Assembly (NCBI RefSeq): GCF_002751875.1 | Contig: NZ_NMZM01000006.1 | Coordinates: 186,001-250,000, forward strand | From: Oceaniglobus indicus | GTDB taxonomy: Bacteria; Pseudomonadota; Alphaproteobacteria; Rhodobacterales; Rhodobacteraceae | Length of the DNA: 64,000 nt | Reading direction: 5' to 3' | Shown: positions 44,151 to 53,360 of the stretch, one piece after another | Position numbering within the stretch: the first letter of the stretch is position 1 | Layout of the letters: each line of letters begins with the position of its first letter | The notes under the pieces: model-generated | Seen by the model: the letters and a program-made list of their open reading frames with translations, nothing else | The model's database searches: none | What the model was told of the DNA's origin: nothing | Translations under genes and position numbers: made by a program

Positions 44151-45548
44151 ATGAATTCGCTTTCAGGACGGTTCCTGGTCCTGACCACGGTTTTCGTCAT
44201 GCTGGCCGAGGTGCTGATCTTCGTCCCGTCGGTCGCGCGGTTTCGTGTCGATTATCTCGTCTCGCGACTCGAGCGCGCACAGATCGCGTCCCTCGCCCTG
44301 CTCGCCAACGAGATGATCGACCCCAAGCTCGAGGCCGAGCTTCTGGAGAATGCCGAGATCTACAACGTCGTCCTGCTGCGCGATGCGGTGCGCCAACTGG
44401 TGCTGTCGTCGCCTCTGCCCGCGCCGGTGGCGGTGACCTATGACCTGCGCGACACGTCGCCGCCCGAACTGATCCGTGATGCCTTTGCCGACATGATCCA
44501 CACCGGCGACCGGGTGCTGCGCGTGATCGGCGTTCCGGTGCGCCAGGCCGGCCTGCAGATCGAGATCACGCTGCCCGCGGCCCCCCTGCGCGCGGCGATG
44601 CTGGAATACGGCGTGCGGATCCTGATCCTGTCGGCGGTGATTTCGGTGCTGACGGCGGGCCTGTTGTTTCTTGCCGTGCAACGCTTTCTGGTGCGGCCGA
44701 TCAAGCGCGTGATCGCGGCCATGGTCAGCTATGCCGCCGCCCCCGAGGACACGCGCCGCATCATCGAACCCTCGGCCGGCGTGCGCGAGCTGCGCGAGGC
44801 CGAAGCGACACTTCAGACGCTGCAGACGCAACTGACCGGCGCGCTGCGTCAGAAAGACCGGCTGGCGCAACTGGGCAGTGCCGTCGCCAAGGTCAGCCAT
44901 GACCTGCGCAACATCCTGACCACCGCGCAGTTGTTCACCGATCGGCTGGACGCCAGCGATGATCCGATGGTCAAACGCATGGCACCGAAACTGGTCAATT
45001 CCATCACCCGCGCGGTAAACCTGTGTGAATCGACGCTGGCCTTCGGCCGCGCCGAAGAGCCGCCACCGGCACTGTCGCGGGTGGCGCTGGCGCCGATCCT
45101 CCACGACGTGGTGGACGGCGAACGGCTCGCCTCCGGGGATCATGACCTCAGCTTTGCCGAAGATGTGCCGGTCGGCATGGCGGTGCGCGCCGATCCCGAA
45201 CAATTGCACCGCGTGCTGTCCAACCTGATCCGCAACGCCCGTCAGGCGATCGTGGCCAGCGGCAAACCGGGCGAGATCTCGGTGACGGCCAGCGAGACCG
45301 AGGATGCCTGGCGGATCGACATCATCGACACCGGCCCCGGCCTGCCCGCCCGCGCGCGCGACCACCTGTTCACGGCGTTCCAGGGCGGCGCGCGCAAGGG
45401 CGGATCCGGCCTGGGGCTGACCATCGCCGCAGAACTGGCGCGCGGCCACGGCGGCCGGCTGGAGCTGGTCGATACCGGCCCCACGGGCACCCGGTTCGCC
45501 CTGCACCTGCCGAAAACGATCGTAACGACCGACCGCGAAATGAGCTGA
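44151..45548 (+). CDS. orphan sensor histidine kinase
   Basis: 465 aa. Two membrane helices (about 7-27 and 160-185) enclose a periplasmic sensor region; a HAMP-like linker follows, then the H box KVSHDLRN, N box LIRNARQAIV, G1 DTGPGLP and G2 GGSGLGL. No response regulator is adjacent, so it is an orphan or pairs in trans. Confidence 0.88.
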   Translation: MNSLSGRFLVLTTVFVMLAEVLIFVPSVARFRVDYLVSRLERAQIASLALLANEMIDPKLEAELLENAEIYNVVLLRDAVRQLVLSSPLPAPVAVTYDLRDTSPPELIRDAFADMIHTGDRVLRVIGVPVRQAGLQIEITLPAAPLRAAMLEYGVRILILSAVISVLTAGLLFLAVQRFLVRPIKRVIAAMVSYAAAPEDTRRIIEPSAGVRELREAEATLQTLQTQLTGALRQKDRLAQLGSAVAKVSHDLRNILTTAQLFTDRLDASDDPMVKRMAPKLVNSITRAVNLCESTLAFGRAEEPPPALSRVALAPILHDVVDGERLASGDHDLSFAEDVPVGMAVRADPEQLHRVLSNLIRNARQAIVASGKPGEISVTASETEDAWRIDIIDTGPGLPARARDHLFTAFQGGARKGGSGLGLTIAAELARGHGGRLELVDTGPTGTRFALHLPKTIVTTDREMS

Positions 45549-45592
45549 GCTTTCGGCGGCCGAAAACATTGCAGGATTTCGACATACCCGCT

Positions 45593-45619
45593 TGCAAACC
45601 CCGAACAGGCCCGTTACAT
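45593..45619 (+). promoter_or_regulatory. possible promoter of tRNA-Arg
   Basis: TTGCAA (45593-45598) and TTACAT (45614-45619) with a short 15-base spacer, 14 bases before the tRNA. Confidence 0.4.
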
Positions 45620-45633
45620 CGCCCTCAATCCGC

Positions 45634-45710
45634 GCGCTGGTAGCTCAGTTGGATAGAGTACTTGACTACGAATCAAGGGGTCGGGGGTTCGAATCCTCCC
45701 CAGCGCGCCA
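45634..45710 (+). tRNA. tRNA-Arg (ACG)
   Basis: 77 bases: acceptor GCGCTGG/CCAGCGC, D-arm GCTCAGTTGGATAGAGT, anticodon arm CTTGA-CTACGAA-TCAAG (anticodon ACG), T-loop GTTCGAATC, discriminator G and encoded CCA. The accessory region begins right after its 3' end. Confidence 0.96.
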
Positions 45711-45737
45711 TTTCGCATTTGTCGATGACAAGAAAAA

Positions 45738-45772
45738 CCGGCTTTTTTGACAGATTGCCACCCGAAAGCCGG
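45738..45772 (+). terminator. possible terminator after tRNA-Arg
   Basis: CCGGCTTT, 19-base loop, AAAGCCGG followed by ACTTTT, 28 bases after the tRNA. Confidence 0.4.
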
Positions 45773-45784
45773 ACTTTTCAGATA

Positions 45785-45988
45785 TCAGATTGGCTTAACC
45801 CAGCAGGCTTTGTGAACGTAAAGCCAGACCAGTCCTGACTTTATCAAATCGCGAAAGCCACGTTTGGCCAAGAGCCTCCGTGCCGCTCCCGGAACGAACT
45901 TCACGCTGTGCCAGACATCGGGTTGGCGTTGCCGGATCGGCTTTCCCTCGCAAGACCAGTCAGCCGTGGGTGACCGCTCTGGGTACAT
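45785..45988 (-). CDS. hypothetical 67-residue protein of uncertain reality
   Basis: 67 aa, tryptophan-rich, running from the end of the neighbouring glycosyltransferase gene (29-base overlap) towards the tRNA. GAARRLLAKRGFRDLIKSGL and VWLYVHKACWVKP look like a folded C-terminus. I recognise no family; it could be a fragment left by recombination. The surrounding 250 bases are more AT-rich than neighbouring DNA. Confidence 0.25.
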   Translation of the reverse strand: MYPERSPTADWSCEGKPIRQRQPDVWHSVKFVPGAARRLLAKRGFRDLIKSGLVWLYVHKACWVKPI

Positions 45989-47120
45989 GCCTCAGCAGTG
46001 GTGAAGTCGACGCCGCCGAACATTGTGCAGCCTCCCACAATCGGGCGTCGAGGGCGATCAAATGCTCGGCGATCTTCCTGGCGGCCTCGGGGTCATGGAG
46101 CGCCTTGAGCGCGGCCGTGTCCGCGGCCAAGGCGCCATTCACCGCATCCTTCCATTGCCCGTTGCTGGCGGGCCAGGTCGTCTGCACGTGTGCGACCCCC
46201 AGGCGGGCTAACGCGCGGCCTTTGGCCGATTGCTCGTCGTAGTACCGCCATTCCGGAATGCAGAGAAACGGGCGGCCGACGCGGGCGATTTCATGGCAGG
46301 TATTGTCGCCGGGCGAGGCCACGACGACATCGGCGGCGGCGATGTAGTCGATGACGTTCTCGACCCATCCGCATTGGCGAAGATTGGGAAATTCGGTTTC
46401 GTGCCCTTCGCGGCGCACCGGCCCGACGGTCAGCCACAGCGCATCAGGCAAGGCCCGCGCGGCCATCGTGAGGGAAGCGTAATTCGCACCGCTTCCACCG
46501 CCCCCCGAAAGGGTCACGACAATCTGGCGATCCGTTGGCAGGTTCAGCTTGCGGCGGGCATCGGCCTTGTCCGGCACCCTTTGCAGGCTGGTGCACAATC
46601 CGCCCGAATAGAAGGTTTTGGCCCGCGCCCAATCGGGATAATCCGCCTGTTCGAGGTCGGGGTGGAAGGGGGCGATCATCCCGACACAGGCCTGGTACGC
46701 GGCGATGTGGCTGGCATCGTCGCGGTCGCCGTGCATGCGGACCTTGACCGATGGAACGGAGCAAAGCCGCGCCAGCAAGGCCCACTCGACCGAGACATCG
46801 TTGAACATCAGCCCTGGATTGCGCCGCCGGAAGAAGTCAACGATCAGCTCGGCGTTCGCCTTCAATGCGGGGGATCCAAGCGGCACGCATTGGGCGACAT
46901 CGGGGGTCATCTGGGCGCGCAGGGCGTCGGTTGCGCTGGGATCTCCGATGGCATTCGGCAGCTTCACGAACTCGATCCGGTCATCAAAGTCACCGAAGAT
47001 GTCGCGATCCGCGCACAGTATGGTGATCGGCCGGTCATCGAGATGGCGGATGATCTCTTCGCAGCGGCGTGCGTGTCCGCGCCCTTGGTGGTGAACGAAA
47101 AATCCGAAAGGCCGCGGCAT
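45960..47120 (-). CDS. MurG-like glycosyltransferase (GT28 type)
   Basis: 386 aa GT-B protein. The N-terminal FGFFVHHQGRGHARRCEEI is a GT28-like glycine/histidine motif; the C-terminal half has VVTLSGGGGSGANYASL and DVVVASPGDNTCHEIARVGRPFLCIPE, the nucleotide-sugar binding region. It resembles UDP-sugar transferases, not true MurG (no division genes nearby). Start at 47120 chosen to place the motif at the N-terminus. Confidence 0.8.
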   Translation of the reverse strand: MPRPFGFFVHHQGRGHARRCEEIIRHLDDRPITILCADRDIFGDFDDRIEFVKLPNAIGDPSATDALRAQMTPDVAQCVPLGSPALKANAELIVDFFRRRNPGLMFNDVSVEWALLARLCSVPSVKVRMHGDRDDASHIAAYQACVGMIAPFHPDLEQADYPDWARAKTFYSGGLCTSLQRVPDKADARRKLNLPTDRQIVVTLSGGGGSGANYASLTMAARALPDALWLTVGPVRREGHETEFPNLRQCGWVENVIDYIAAADVVVASPGDNTCHEIARVGRPFLCIPEWRYYDEQSAKGRALARLGVAHVQTTWPASNGQWKDAVNGALAADTAALKALHDPEAARKIAEHLIALDARLWEAAQCSAASTSPLLRHVPRAVTHG

Positions 47121-47353
47121 AGGCTGTTTCCCGTGATGTCGGTGTGACGCCGGAATGCGCTGCACCGGGGCGCTTGCGACATTGCCTGTCAGGTCGTCAC
47201 CAAATCCCGTTCTGCACCGTTTGGTTCCCGAATTTTTCGCGGGAACCGACGCCTTGGCGGGGCATTGTTCCGGTATCTGCCGATTACGCCAGCAAGTCAG
47301 AAAACAACCTGCGTGCCGCCACTTGCGGTGCGCGGTCAAGGAGGAGCTTTGCC

Positions 47354-49375
47354 GTGCGCATCATGCACATCGCCTTGGGGGGATGCCTTACCGCCACACC
47401 CGTGCGCTATGGGCTGACGGAAGATACCGGAGGTCATATCGCCTATGTCCTCGGGGCGAGTGGGGCGCAGGCGCGACGTTCCGATGTGACGGCTGTCGAT
47501 ATCGTGACCCGTGGGTTCGATGCGCCCGAATTCGGGATGGAGGGGTTGCAACACGCGGAGCGGCTTTGTCCCAAGCGACGCATCCTCCGACTGTTCTGCG
47601 ATAACCGGGCCTATCTGGAAAAGGCCGCGCTGGAGGCCGAGCTGCCGCAACTAGAAGCGGCATTCCTGGACCTTCTCGACAAGGAACCGCGCCCCGATGT
47701 CATTCATGCGCATTTTTCGGACGCGGCCCAACTTGCACAGCGCGCCCATGCGCGGTTCGGTATCCCGTGGGTTTTCTCTTCGCATTCTCTGGCCTTGCAA
47801 AAGACGGGCGGAGTCGCCCCGTGCCGCGTGGAACGTGAACGTGCGGCCGTTCGCAACGTCCATGCGTTGATCGCGTCGTCGCGTGACGAGGCCGAACGGC
47901 AGTTGGCATGCTATGACGCCGCCGCGGCCGGCCGCACATTCCACATCGCCCCGGGTGTCGATCTGTCCGACAACGCCAGCAGTTCGAGGGCGCGCCGCCT
48001 GGTTGCACCCTGGCTGCGCGATCCCGAGAAACCCATCGTGCTTGCGGTTGCGCGTCCGGTGGCCAAGAAGAACCTCGACGCCCTGCTGCGCGCGTATGCC
48101 GGTTCTCCCGCCTTGCAAGCCAAGGCAAATCTCGTGATCCTGGCGGGCCAGCGGGCATCTATCGGTCGTGAGCAAAGCGAGGCGGACCGCGTGACCACCT
48201 CGCTTTTCGACCTCGTCGATCGCCATGACCTTTGGGGAAAGATCGCGCTGCCGCGTCGTCATGACACCGCGGATGTGCGCAGCCTTTACGCGCTGGCCGC
48301 CGATGGCGGGGTCTTCGTCAACCCCGCGCGGTTCGAGCCGTTCGGCCTGACCATTGTCGAGGCGGTGCAGGCCGGGGTGCCGGTCGTTGCGACCCGCAAC
48401 GGTGGTCCGGCAAATATCCTGGCGGCAGTCAACTACGGGCGCTGCGTCGATCCCGACGCGGTCGAGGGCATCGCCGCCGCGTGCCTGGATCTGATCGAGG
48501 ATCCCCGCCGCGCCGCCAATGCCGCCCGCGCCCGCACGCGCGCCCGTGCGTTGTTCTCATGGGACACCTGGGCGGGCGAGGTGCAAAACGTCTATTGCGG
48601 CCTGTTCGAGGGGCGCCGCAAACGGCCGGCGCCCGCGGGGCTTCTTGTGTCGGACATGGACGGAACGCTTACGGGGGATAATGGGGCGGCGGCGCGCCTG
48701 TCGCAATGGCTGGACCGCACGCCGGCCATCCCTCTTGTCGTGGCAACCGGGCGGTCGATCAGCGAAACGCGCCGCGTGCTGCGCCGCTGGCGCCTGGCCG
48801 AGCCGCGATGCATCATCGCCTCGGTCGGCAGCGAAGTCTGGTGGCGCGGCGCCCAAGGGGCATACCGGCCAGATGAAACCTATGCCGCGTGTATCTCGGC
48901 CGATTGGCACCCCGATCGCATCCGCGCGATCGCCCATGGCCTTGGGATGGATCTTCAGCCCGCCCATGAACAGCGCCGCTGGAAGGTTTCATTTCACGGC
49001 GATGCCGATGTCGCGCGTCGGCTCGAGGAGGCACTGCACGGGGTCGGACTGCGCTGCACCGTCATTCCGTCACATGGCCGCTTCATCGATGTCCTGCCGG
49101 TGCGCGCCGGCAAGGCCGCGGCGGCCGCACATGTCGCGGCAAAGCTGGGGCTTGGGGCCGCCCAGTGCCTTGCCGCGGGCGATAGCGGCAATGACCGCGA
49201 TTTGCTGACCTGGGCGGGCCGTGCCGTGGTGCCCGCAAACGCGCTGCCCGAGCTTTCGGACCTGCGCGGCGCGCATGTGCGCCGCTCGAAGCAACGGCAT
49301 GCCGCCGGTATTCTGGACGCTTTGGACGACTGGTGGCCGCAGACCGAAGGGATCGGCGCGATTGCGGCGGAATAG
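47354..49375 (+). CDS. sucrose-phosphate-synthase-like glycosyltransferase fused to a HAD phosphatase
   Basis: 673 aa. Residues about 1-420 form a GT4 domain with HIALGGCLTATPVRYGLTEDTGGHIAYV (the SPS-type acceptor loop) and EPFGLTIVEAVQAGVPVVATRNGGP. From about 430 comes a HAD-IIB phosphatase (LLVSDMDGTLTGDNG with nucleophile D434, later AGDSGNDRDLL). One polypeptide can thus make and dephosphorylate a sugar phosphate such as sucrose-6-phosphate or mannosylfructose phosphate. GTG start at 47354 with GGAGG upstream. Confidence 0.85.
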   Translation: MRIMHIALGGCLTATPVRYGLTEDTGGHIAYVLGASGAQARRSDVTAVDIVTRGFDAPEFGMEGLQHAERLCPKRRILRLFCDNRAYLEKAALEAELPQLEAAFLDLLDKEPRPDVIHAHFSDAAQLAQRAHARFGIPWVFSSHSLALQKTGGVAPCRVERERAAVRNVHALIASSRDEAERQLACYDAAAAGRTFHIAPGVDLSDNASSSRARRLVAPWLRDPEKPIVLAVARPVAKKNLDALLRAYAGSPALQAKANLVILAGQRASIGREQSEADRVTTSLFDLVDRHDLWGKIALPRRHDTADVRSLYALAADGGVFVNPARFEPFGLTIVEAVQAGVPVVATRNGGPANILAAVNYGRCVDPDAVEGIAAACLDLIEDPRRAANAARARTRARALFSWDTWAGEVQNVYCGLFEGRRKRPAPAGLLVSDMDGTLTGDNGAAARLSQWLDRTPAIPLVVATGRSISETRRVLRRWRLAEPRCIIASVGSEVWWRGAQGAYRPDETYAACISADWHPDRIRAIAHGLGMDLQPAHEQRRWKVSFHGDADVARRLEEALHGVGLRCTVIPSHGRFIDVLPVRAGKAAAAAHVAAKLGLGAAQCLAAGDSGNDRDLLTWAGRAVVPANALPELSDLRGAHVRRSKQRHAAGILDALDDWWPQTEGIGAIAAE

Positions 49376-49423
49376 CGCGAAGCAACCGCCAGCGACGGGT
49401 TCGCGCAACGGGGGAAATTGCGA

Positions 49424-50803
49424 ATGCATGTTGCGTTGATGACGTGGTCCCACACCCGGGCGGGCGCCGGCCTGTCGCGGGCGGCCAGACTTATCGCGAA
49501 GGGCCTGCACGAGTCCGGTTGCGATGTCACGCTGCTGTCCGGGGCGCTGCCATTCGGCGCGGTCGATGCCATCGGCGACATCGGGATACGAGGGTGCGCG
49601 CCGCCGAAAGACGGCATCGCCGCCACGCTGCGAAAACGCATGGCCGCAGGTCATCTGGTCGCACCGCACTTTTATGCCAAGGCCTTGCAGCACCTGCACC
49701 AGCGGCATCCCGTCGATGTCATCGAGGCGACCAACTGGTACGCCCCCGCCGCGCTCGCACGCCTGCGGGGGGTTCCCCTGGTCATCCGATGCAGCACCCC
49801 GGCGATGGATGCCCAAACCACCACGGCCAGCCTGCGCGACCGCGCCGATCTTGCCGTCGCTCATTGGCTCGAGGCGCGCACGGCACGCCGCGCGGATGGT
49901 GTAATCTCGAACACCGCATCGCACCGCGATCTGATTGCGGGCCTTTACAGGCTGGAAGCGGCGCAGCCGCACGCGGTGATCGATCTGGCCATCGACGACG
50001 CGACCCTCACCGCTGGCAGCGCGGCGGGCGCGGCGGATATGAAGGAACCCGTGCGCCTTCTCTTTGTCGGCCGAGATGAGCGGCGCAAGGGGCTGCGCGA
50101 ATGTCTGGGCGGTTTTGCCCTTCTCCAGGCCGATCGCGCGCGGCGGGGATGCGCCCCTTTGCGGCTGACGATCGTGGGGCTGGGGCGCGGCGACCTCGCC
50201 GCGATTGTCCGCGCCGAATCCTTGCCGACCGAGATCCTGCAACACATTGATGCCGTCGTCTCGCTGTCCGATGACGCGTTGCGCGCGCGGTTCGCGGCCG
50301 CCGATATCGTGCTGGCGCCATCGCGCTATGAATCCTATGGGCTGGTCTATCGCGAAGCTGCCGCATTCGCCCGCCCGCTGATCGCCTGCGCCGAGGATCC
50401 ATCGGCCCGCGCGTTCGTAAGCCAGGCCCGCTGCGGCATCCTCAGCGAGGCTTGCAAACCCATGGCCATCCACACTGCGGTCGCGCGCCTGCTGGACGAT
50501 CCGGACCACGCGCGGTTGCTGGGCTGCCAAGGTCGGGATCATGTGCAGGCCCTGACCACGGCGCGGCTGGGGCGCGAGACGCTGGCGTTCTACGAACGGC
50601 TCCGGCGCGGCAAAACGCGCCAGTCCTCAAGGCGGGTTCAGGACGGCACGCCCTGCGCGCACCATGCCGTGCGCCCAGGCACGCTCCTGCGCCCAGTCGT
50701 GCCCGTCCCAGCCATCAAAGCCGAACCCGTAGAGGTCGAGCAACATGTCGCTGTCGGCGAAATGGAGCATCGCCAGAAAGCCGGTGCTGGGCGCAACCAG
50801 TGA
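49424..50803 (+). CDS. family 4 glycosyltransferase with aberrant C-terminal tail
   Basis: 459 aa. GT-B fold: LMTWSHTRAGAGLSRAARLIAKGL at the N-terminus and RLLFVGRDERRKGLRE, RYESYGLVYREAAAFARPLIACAE in the donor domain. The family core ends near FYERLRRGK (about residue 400); the last 60 residues are low-complexity and overlap the convergent next gene by 177 bases. The natural stop may have been lost. Start ATG 49424 has GGGGGAA upstream. Confidence 0.8.
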   Translation: MHVALMTWSHTRAGAGLSRAARLIAKGLHESGCDVTLLSGALPFGAVDAIGDIGIRGCAPPKDGIAATLRKRMAAGHLVAPHFYAKALQHLHQRHPVDVIEATNWYAPAALARLRGVPLVIRCSTPAMDAQTTTASLRDRADLAVAHWLEARTARRADGVISNTASHRDLIAGLYRLEAAQPHAVIDLAIDDATLTAGSAAGAADMKEPVRLLFVGRDERRKGLRECLGGFALLQADRARRGCAPLRLTIVGLGRGDLAAIVRAESLPTEILQHIDAVVSLSDDALRARFAAADIVLAPSRYESYGLVYREAAAFARPLIACAEDPSARAFVSQARCGILSEACKPMAIHTAVARLLDDPDHARLLGCQGRDHVQALTTARLGRETLAFYERLRRGKTRQSSRRVQDGTPCAHHAVRPGTLLRPVVPVPAIKAEPVEVEQHVAVGEMEHRQKAGAGRNQ

Positions 50804-51211
50804 GCGGTGGCTGCCGAGGCCGCAGAGAACACGCCGTGCGCGCCTGACCAGATCGGTCGGCATCTGCCGCACCGCGATGTCCAACCCCGCCAGCCTTTGA
50901 CCGATCGCGCGCGAATGATCCCGCGCGCCCGGATCGCCTGACGTCTGCGCGGACCCCCCGGCATCGGCCGGCAGCGGCAAAACCACCTCGCGGAGGGTTG
51001 CGAAGATCGGGCGTCTCCAGAACGCCGGATCGGCCAGCCATTCAGCCGCTTGCCCGCCACGGTTCACCAGCCAGAGCTGATCCGTCCGGCGACCCGCCGG
51101 CCCGTTCAGGCCCGCCGTGTTGTTGAAGCGCACCACCTTGTCTGCGGTATCGATTCTGGTTGTGTGGTCGATCCGCAACGGGGCGTTTCCGACAATCGCT
51201 ATACGTGGCAT
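50627..51211 (-). CDS. GT29/sialyltransferase-like protein
   Basis: 194 aa. MPRIAIVGNAPLRIDHTTRI then DTADKVVRFNNTAG resembles sialylmotif L of family 29 glycosyltransferases (VVGN...IDs.D.VIRfN). A later GLGSHRSLVAPSTGFLAMLH also fits the family's second motif position. Bacterial members occur in surface-polysaccharide loci. The donor and acceptor are unknown. It is short for GT29. Confidence 0.6.
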   Translation of the reverse strand: MPRIAIVGNAPLRIDHTTRIDTADKVVRFNNTAGLNGPAGRRTDQLWLVNRGGQAAEWLADPAFWRRPIFATLREVVLPLPADAGGSAQTSGDPGARDHSRAIGQRLAGLDIAVRQMPTDLVRRARRVLCGLGSHRSLVAPSTGFLAMLHFADSDMLLDLYGFGFDGWDGHDWAQERAWAHGMVRAGRAVLNPP

Positions 51212-51236
51212 GACTGCTTCCCCGTTTCGGCCAACC

Positions 51237-52175
51237 TCAGGCGGCAAAGGGGCGCAGCAGAGCGGCATCGTCGCCGCGCCGTTCGGCCGATTGGCCCATC
51301 CGGTCGTAAGTGCGCGACCGCTCGGCGATCCGCGCCCGCGTCAAATGATGATCCAGCGTCCCGAATTGCGCGACCGTGGTGGCCTGGCCGTCTGCGCAGG
51401 GCAGCGGGCGTTCGTGAACCCGCCCCTGAAACTTCACATCCCGGCGGATCAACCGGTATTGAACATCGGGAAAAAGATCCGACACCCGCCCATCCACGAT
51501 ATTCCGGCGCGGAAAACCGACCGCGCGCAAACCCGCATGATCGGCCGCCGCCGCCAGATGCCCCAGCAGTGCGGCCATATCGGGCGCTATCGACTCGTCC
51601 GTATCCAGATGAAGGATCCAGTCGCCCCGCGTCGCGCGGTTTGCAAAATTACGCTGTGCGGCGAAATCACCATCCAACGGCCGGGCGGCGACCCTGGCCC
51701 CGGCAACCGGGGTGACGCAGGCAGCATCCAGCACGACGATGGTTTCGCCAAAAAGCGGGGCGTGACGGCGCACGGACGTGTGCAGACGCGGATCGTCCGG
51801 TGGCGAGAGGATGACAAGGCTGACGGGCACTGGCGCGAACCCGGACAGCCCCTGAAAGGCCAGCGGCGTCGTGCCGGTCTGGACCTGCCCGCTGTCCTCC
51901 GCAGGAAAGGGCCACCAAAGCCGGACGCTGCTTGCGGCAATGCGCCAGGTCCGGTTCGTTGCACGCCATGCGACGTCAGCGGGGGCCAGCCGGCCGCACA
52001 GTGCCGCGTGCAACTCGCCCGTCCAGTCGTCATGGCGTGCCATGCCTTGCGACGGCCACCGCATGTCGCACCACGTGCAGCGCGTCCATACATCTTCTTG
52101 CACCCTCGGGCGGGCGCCGCAGCAAAAGCACCGCGTCGCAACCCGCTCGTCCTGCGGCCGTGCGTCGAAGATCAT
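51237..52175 (-). CDS. GT2-like glycosyltransferase with N-terminal zinc ribbon
   Basis: 312 aa. The first 40 residues hold two cysteine pairs (CFCCG and CTWC), a zinc-ribbon shape. The rest is GT-A-like: LVILSPPDDPRLHTSV, AAQRNFANRATRGDWILHLDTDESIAPDM (DxD-type metal site) and KFQGRVHERPL. The pairing of a zinc ribbon with GT2 is unusual. Stop/start overlap (ATGA) with the downstream-of-strand GT4 gene shows co-translation. Confidence 0.75.
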   Translation of the reverse strand: MIFDARPQDERVATRCFCCGARPRVQEDVWTRCTWCDMRWPSQGMARHDDWTGELHAALCGRLAPADVAWRATNRTWRIAASSVRLWWPFPAEDSGQVQTGTTPLAFQGLSGFAPVPVSLVILSPPDDPRLHTSVRRHAPLFGETIVVLDAACVTPVAGARVAARPLDGDFAAQRNFANRATRGDWILHLDTDESIAPDMAALLGHLAAAADHAGLRAVGFPRRNIVDGRVSDLFPDVQYRLIRRDVKFQGRVHERPLPCADGQATTVAQFGTLDHHLTRARIAERSRTYDRMGQSAERRGDDAALLRPFAA

Positions 52176-53218
52176 GGCACGGCCTCGCTCATGCGGCGAT
52201 AGATCTTCAGATACCCTTGGATCATGCGGTGGCGGGTAAAGCGCCGCTCGAACCCTGCCCTGACCGTGGCGCGGTCCAGCTTCGCGGCGCGGCGGACAGC
52301 GTCCACCGCCTCACGCTCGGTTTCGACGACATAGCCGGTCACCCCGTCCTCGACGATCTCGGCCACGCTGCCATTGTTCCAGGCGACGACGGGGGTTCCG
52401 CAGGCCATCGCCTCGATCATCACAAGGCCGAAGGGTTCGGGCCAATCGATGGGAAAGAGGAAGACCGAGGCATTGCCCAGGAACCCCTGCTTTTGCGATT
52501 GGGTGATCGGGCCGATGTGGGTGATGTCCTGGCCGAGGCGCGACGCCACTTCGCGCTCGAAATAGGTCGGGTTGCCGACATCGATATTCCCCGCCAGCCG
52601 GATCGGCATACCGGCGGCGCGGGCAATCCTGATCGCGCGGTCGGGGCGTTTCTGATCGGTCATCCGACCCAGAAAGGCACAGTATCCGCCGTGTCCCGAC
52701 CCCTGCGCCAACCCATCGATTCCGTGGTGCACGACCCCCAGACGGTTTGACGCCGGCACGTCCGCCTCTTGCGCCGCAGAAATGGCGGCGACCTGCATGT
52801 GCGGAAACCGCGCGAAGAAGTGCTGGCGATCCGCCTGATCCGCACGCCAGTGGATCGACATCAGCACCTTGTCCGGACAGGTCGCAAGCGCCGCCGCATG
52901 AAAGAACTCGGTATGGCAGTGGATGATGTCGAACGCGTCCGCATGCGCCGCGACCTGTGCCAGCATCGCCGCCTCCATCGCGCCGGGCATCGACGGCGGC
53001 GCATCCGGGATCGTGGCGACGGCTGGCCCCTGGCGAACCAGACGTGCCAGGGTATCCGACCCGTCGGCGGCAAACAGCGTCACCTCGTGGCCCGCCGCGC
53101 ACAGCCCGTCGCACAGATCGGCGACAACCCGTTCGGTGCCGCCGGCATCGATCGGTGGCACCGGATAGATCAACGGCGCAACCTGCGCGATTTTCAACGG
53201 TCTGGCCTCAGCGGGCAT
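52172..53218 (-). CDS. family 4 glycosyltransferase
   Basis: 348 aa. KIAQVAPLIYPVPPIDAGGTERVVADL (GT4 N-terminus), DIIHCHTEFFHAAAL, AFLGRMTDQKRPDRAIRIAR and EPFGLVMIEAMACGTPVVAWNNGSVAEIVEDGVTG are clear donor and acceptor motifs. Start at 53218 chosen because the upstream extension is not family-like. First gene of a minus-strand pair. Confidence 0.9.
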   Translation of the reverse strand: MPAEARPLKIAQVAPLIYPVPPIDAGGTERVVADLCDGLCAAGHEVTLFAADGSDTLARLVRQGPAVATIPDAPPSMPGAMEAAMLAQVAAHADAFDIIHCHTEFFHAAALATCPDKVLMSIHWRADQADRQHFFARFPHMQVAAISAAQEADVPASNRLGVVHHGIDGLAQGSGHGGYCAFLGRMTDQKRPDRAIRIARAAGMPIRLAGNIDVGNPTYFEREVASRLGQDITHIGPITQSQKQGFLGNASVFLFPIDWPEPFGLVMIEAMACGTPVVAWNNGSVAEIVEDGVTGYVVETEREAVDAVRRAAKLDRATVRAGFERRFTRHRMIQGYLKIYRRMSEAVP

Positions 53219-53360
53219 TGCAGGTGCTCTCCGTAATCGTTGCGCCGCGCATGTCCCGGCGCGTCGGGGTGCCAGCGTTCGGCATGGCGGCAACGCTTGA
53301 CTTCGCAACAAGGTCCGACATCTCGAACACCAGAGCCTGAAAAGTGGATGACCAGCAAAA

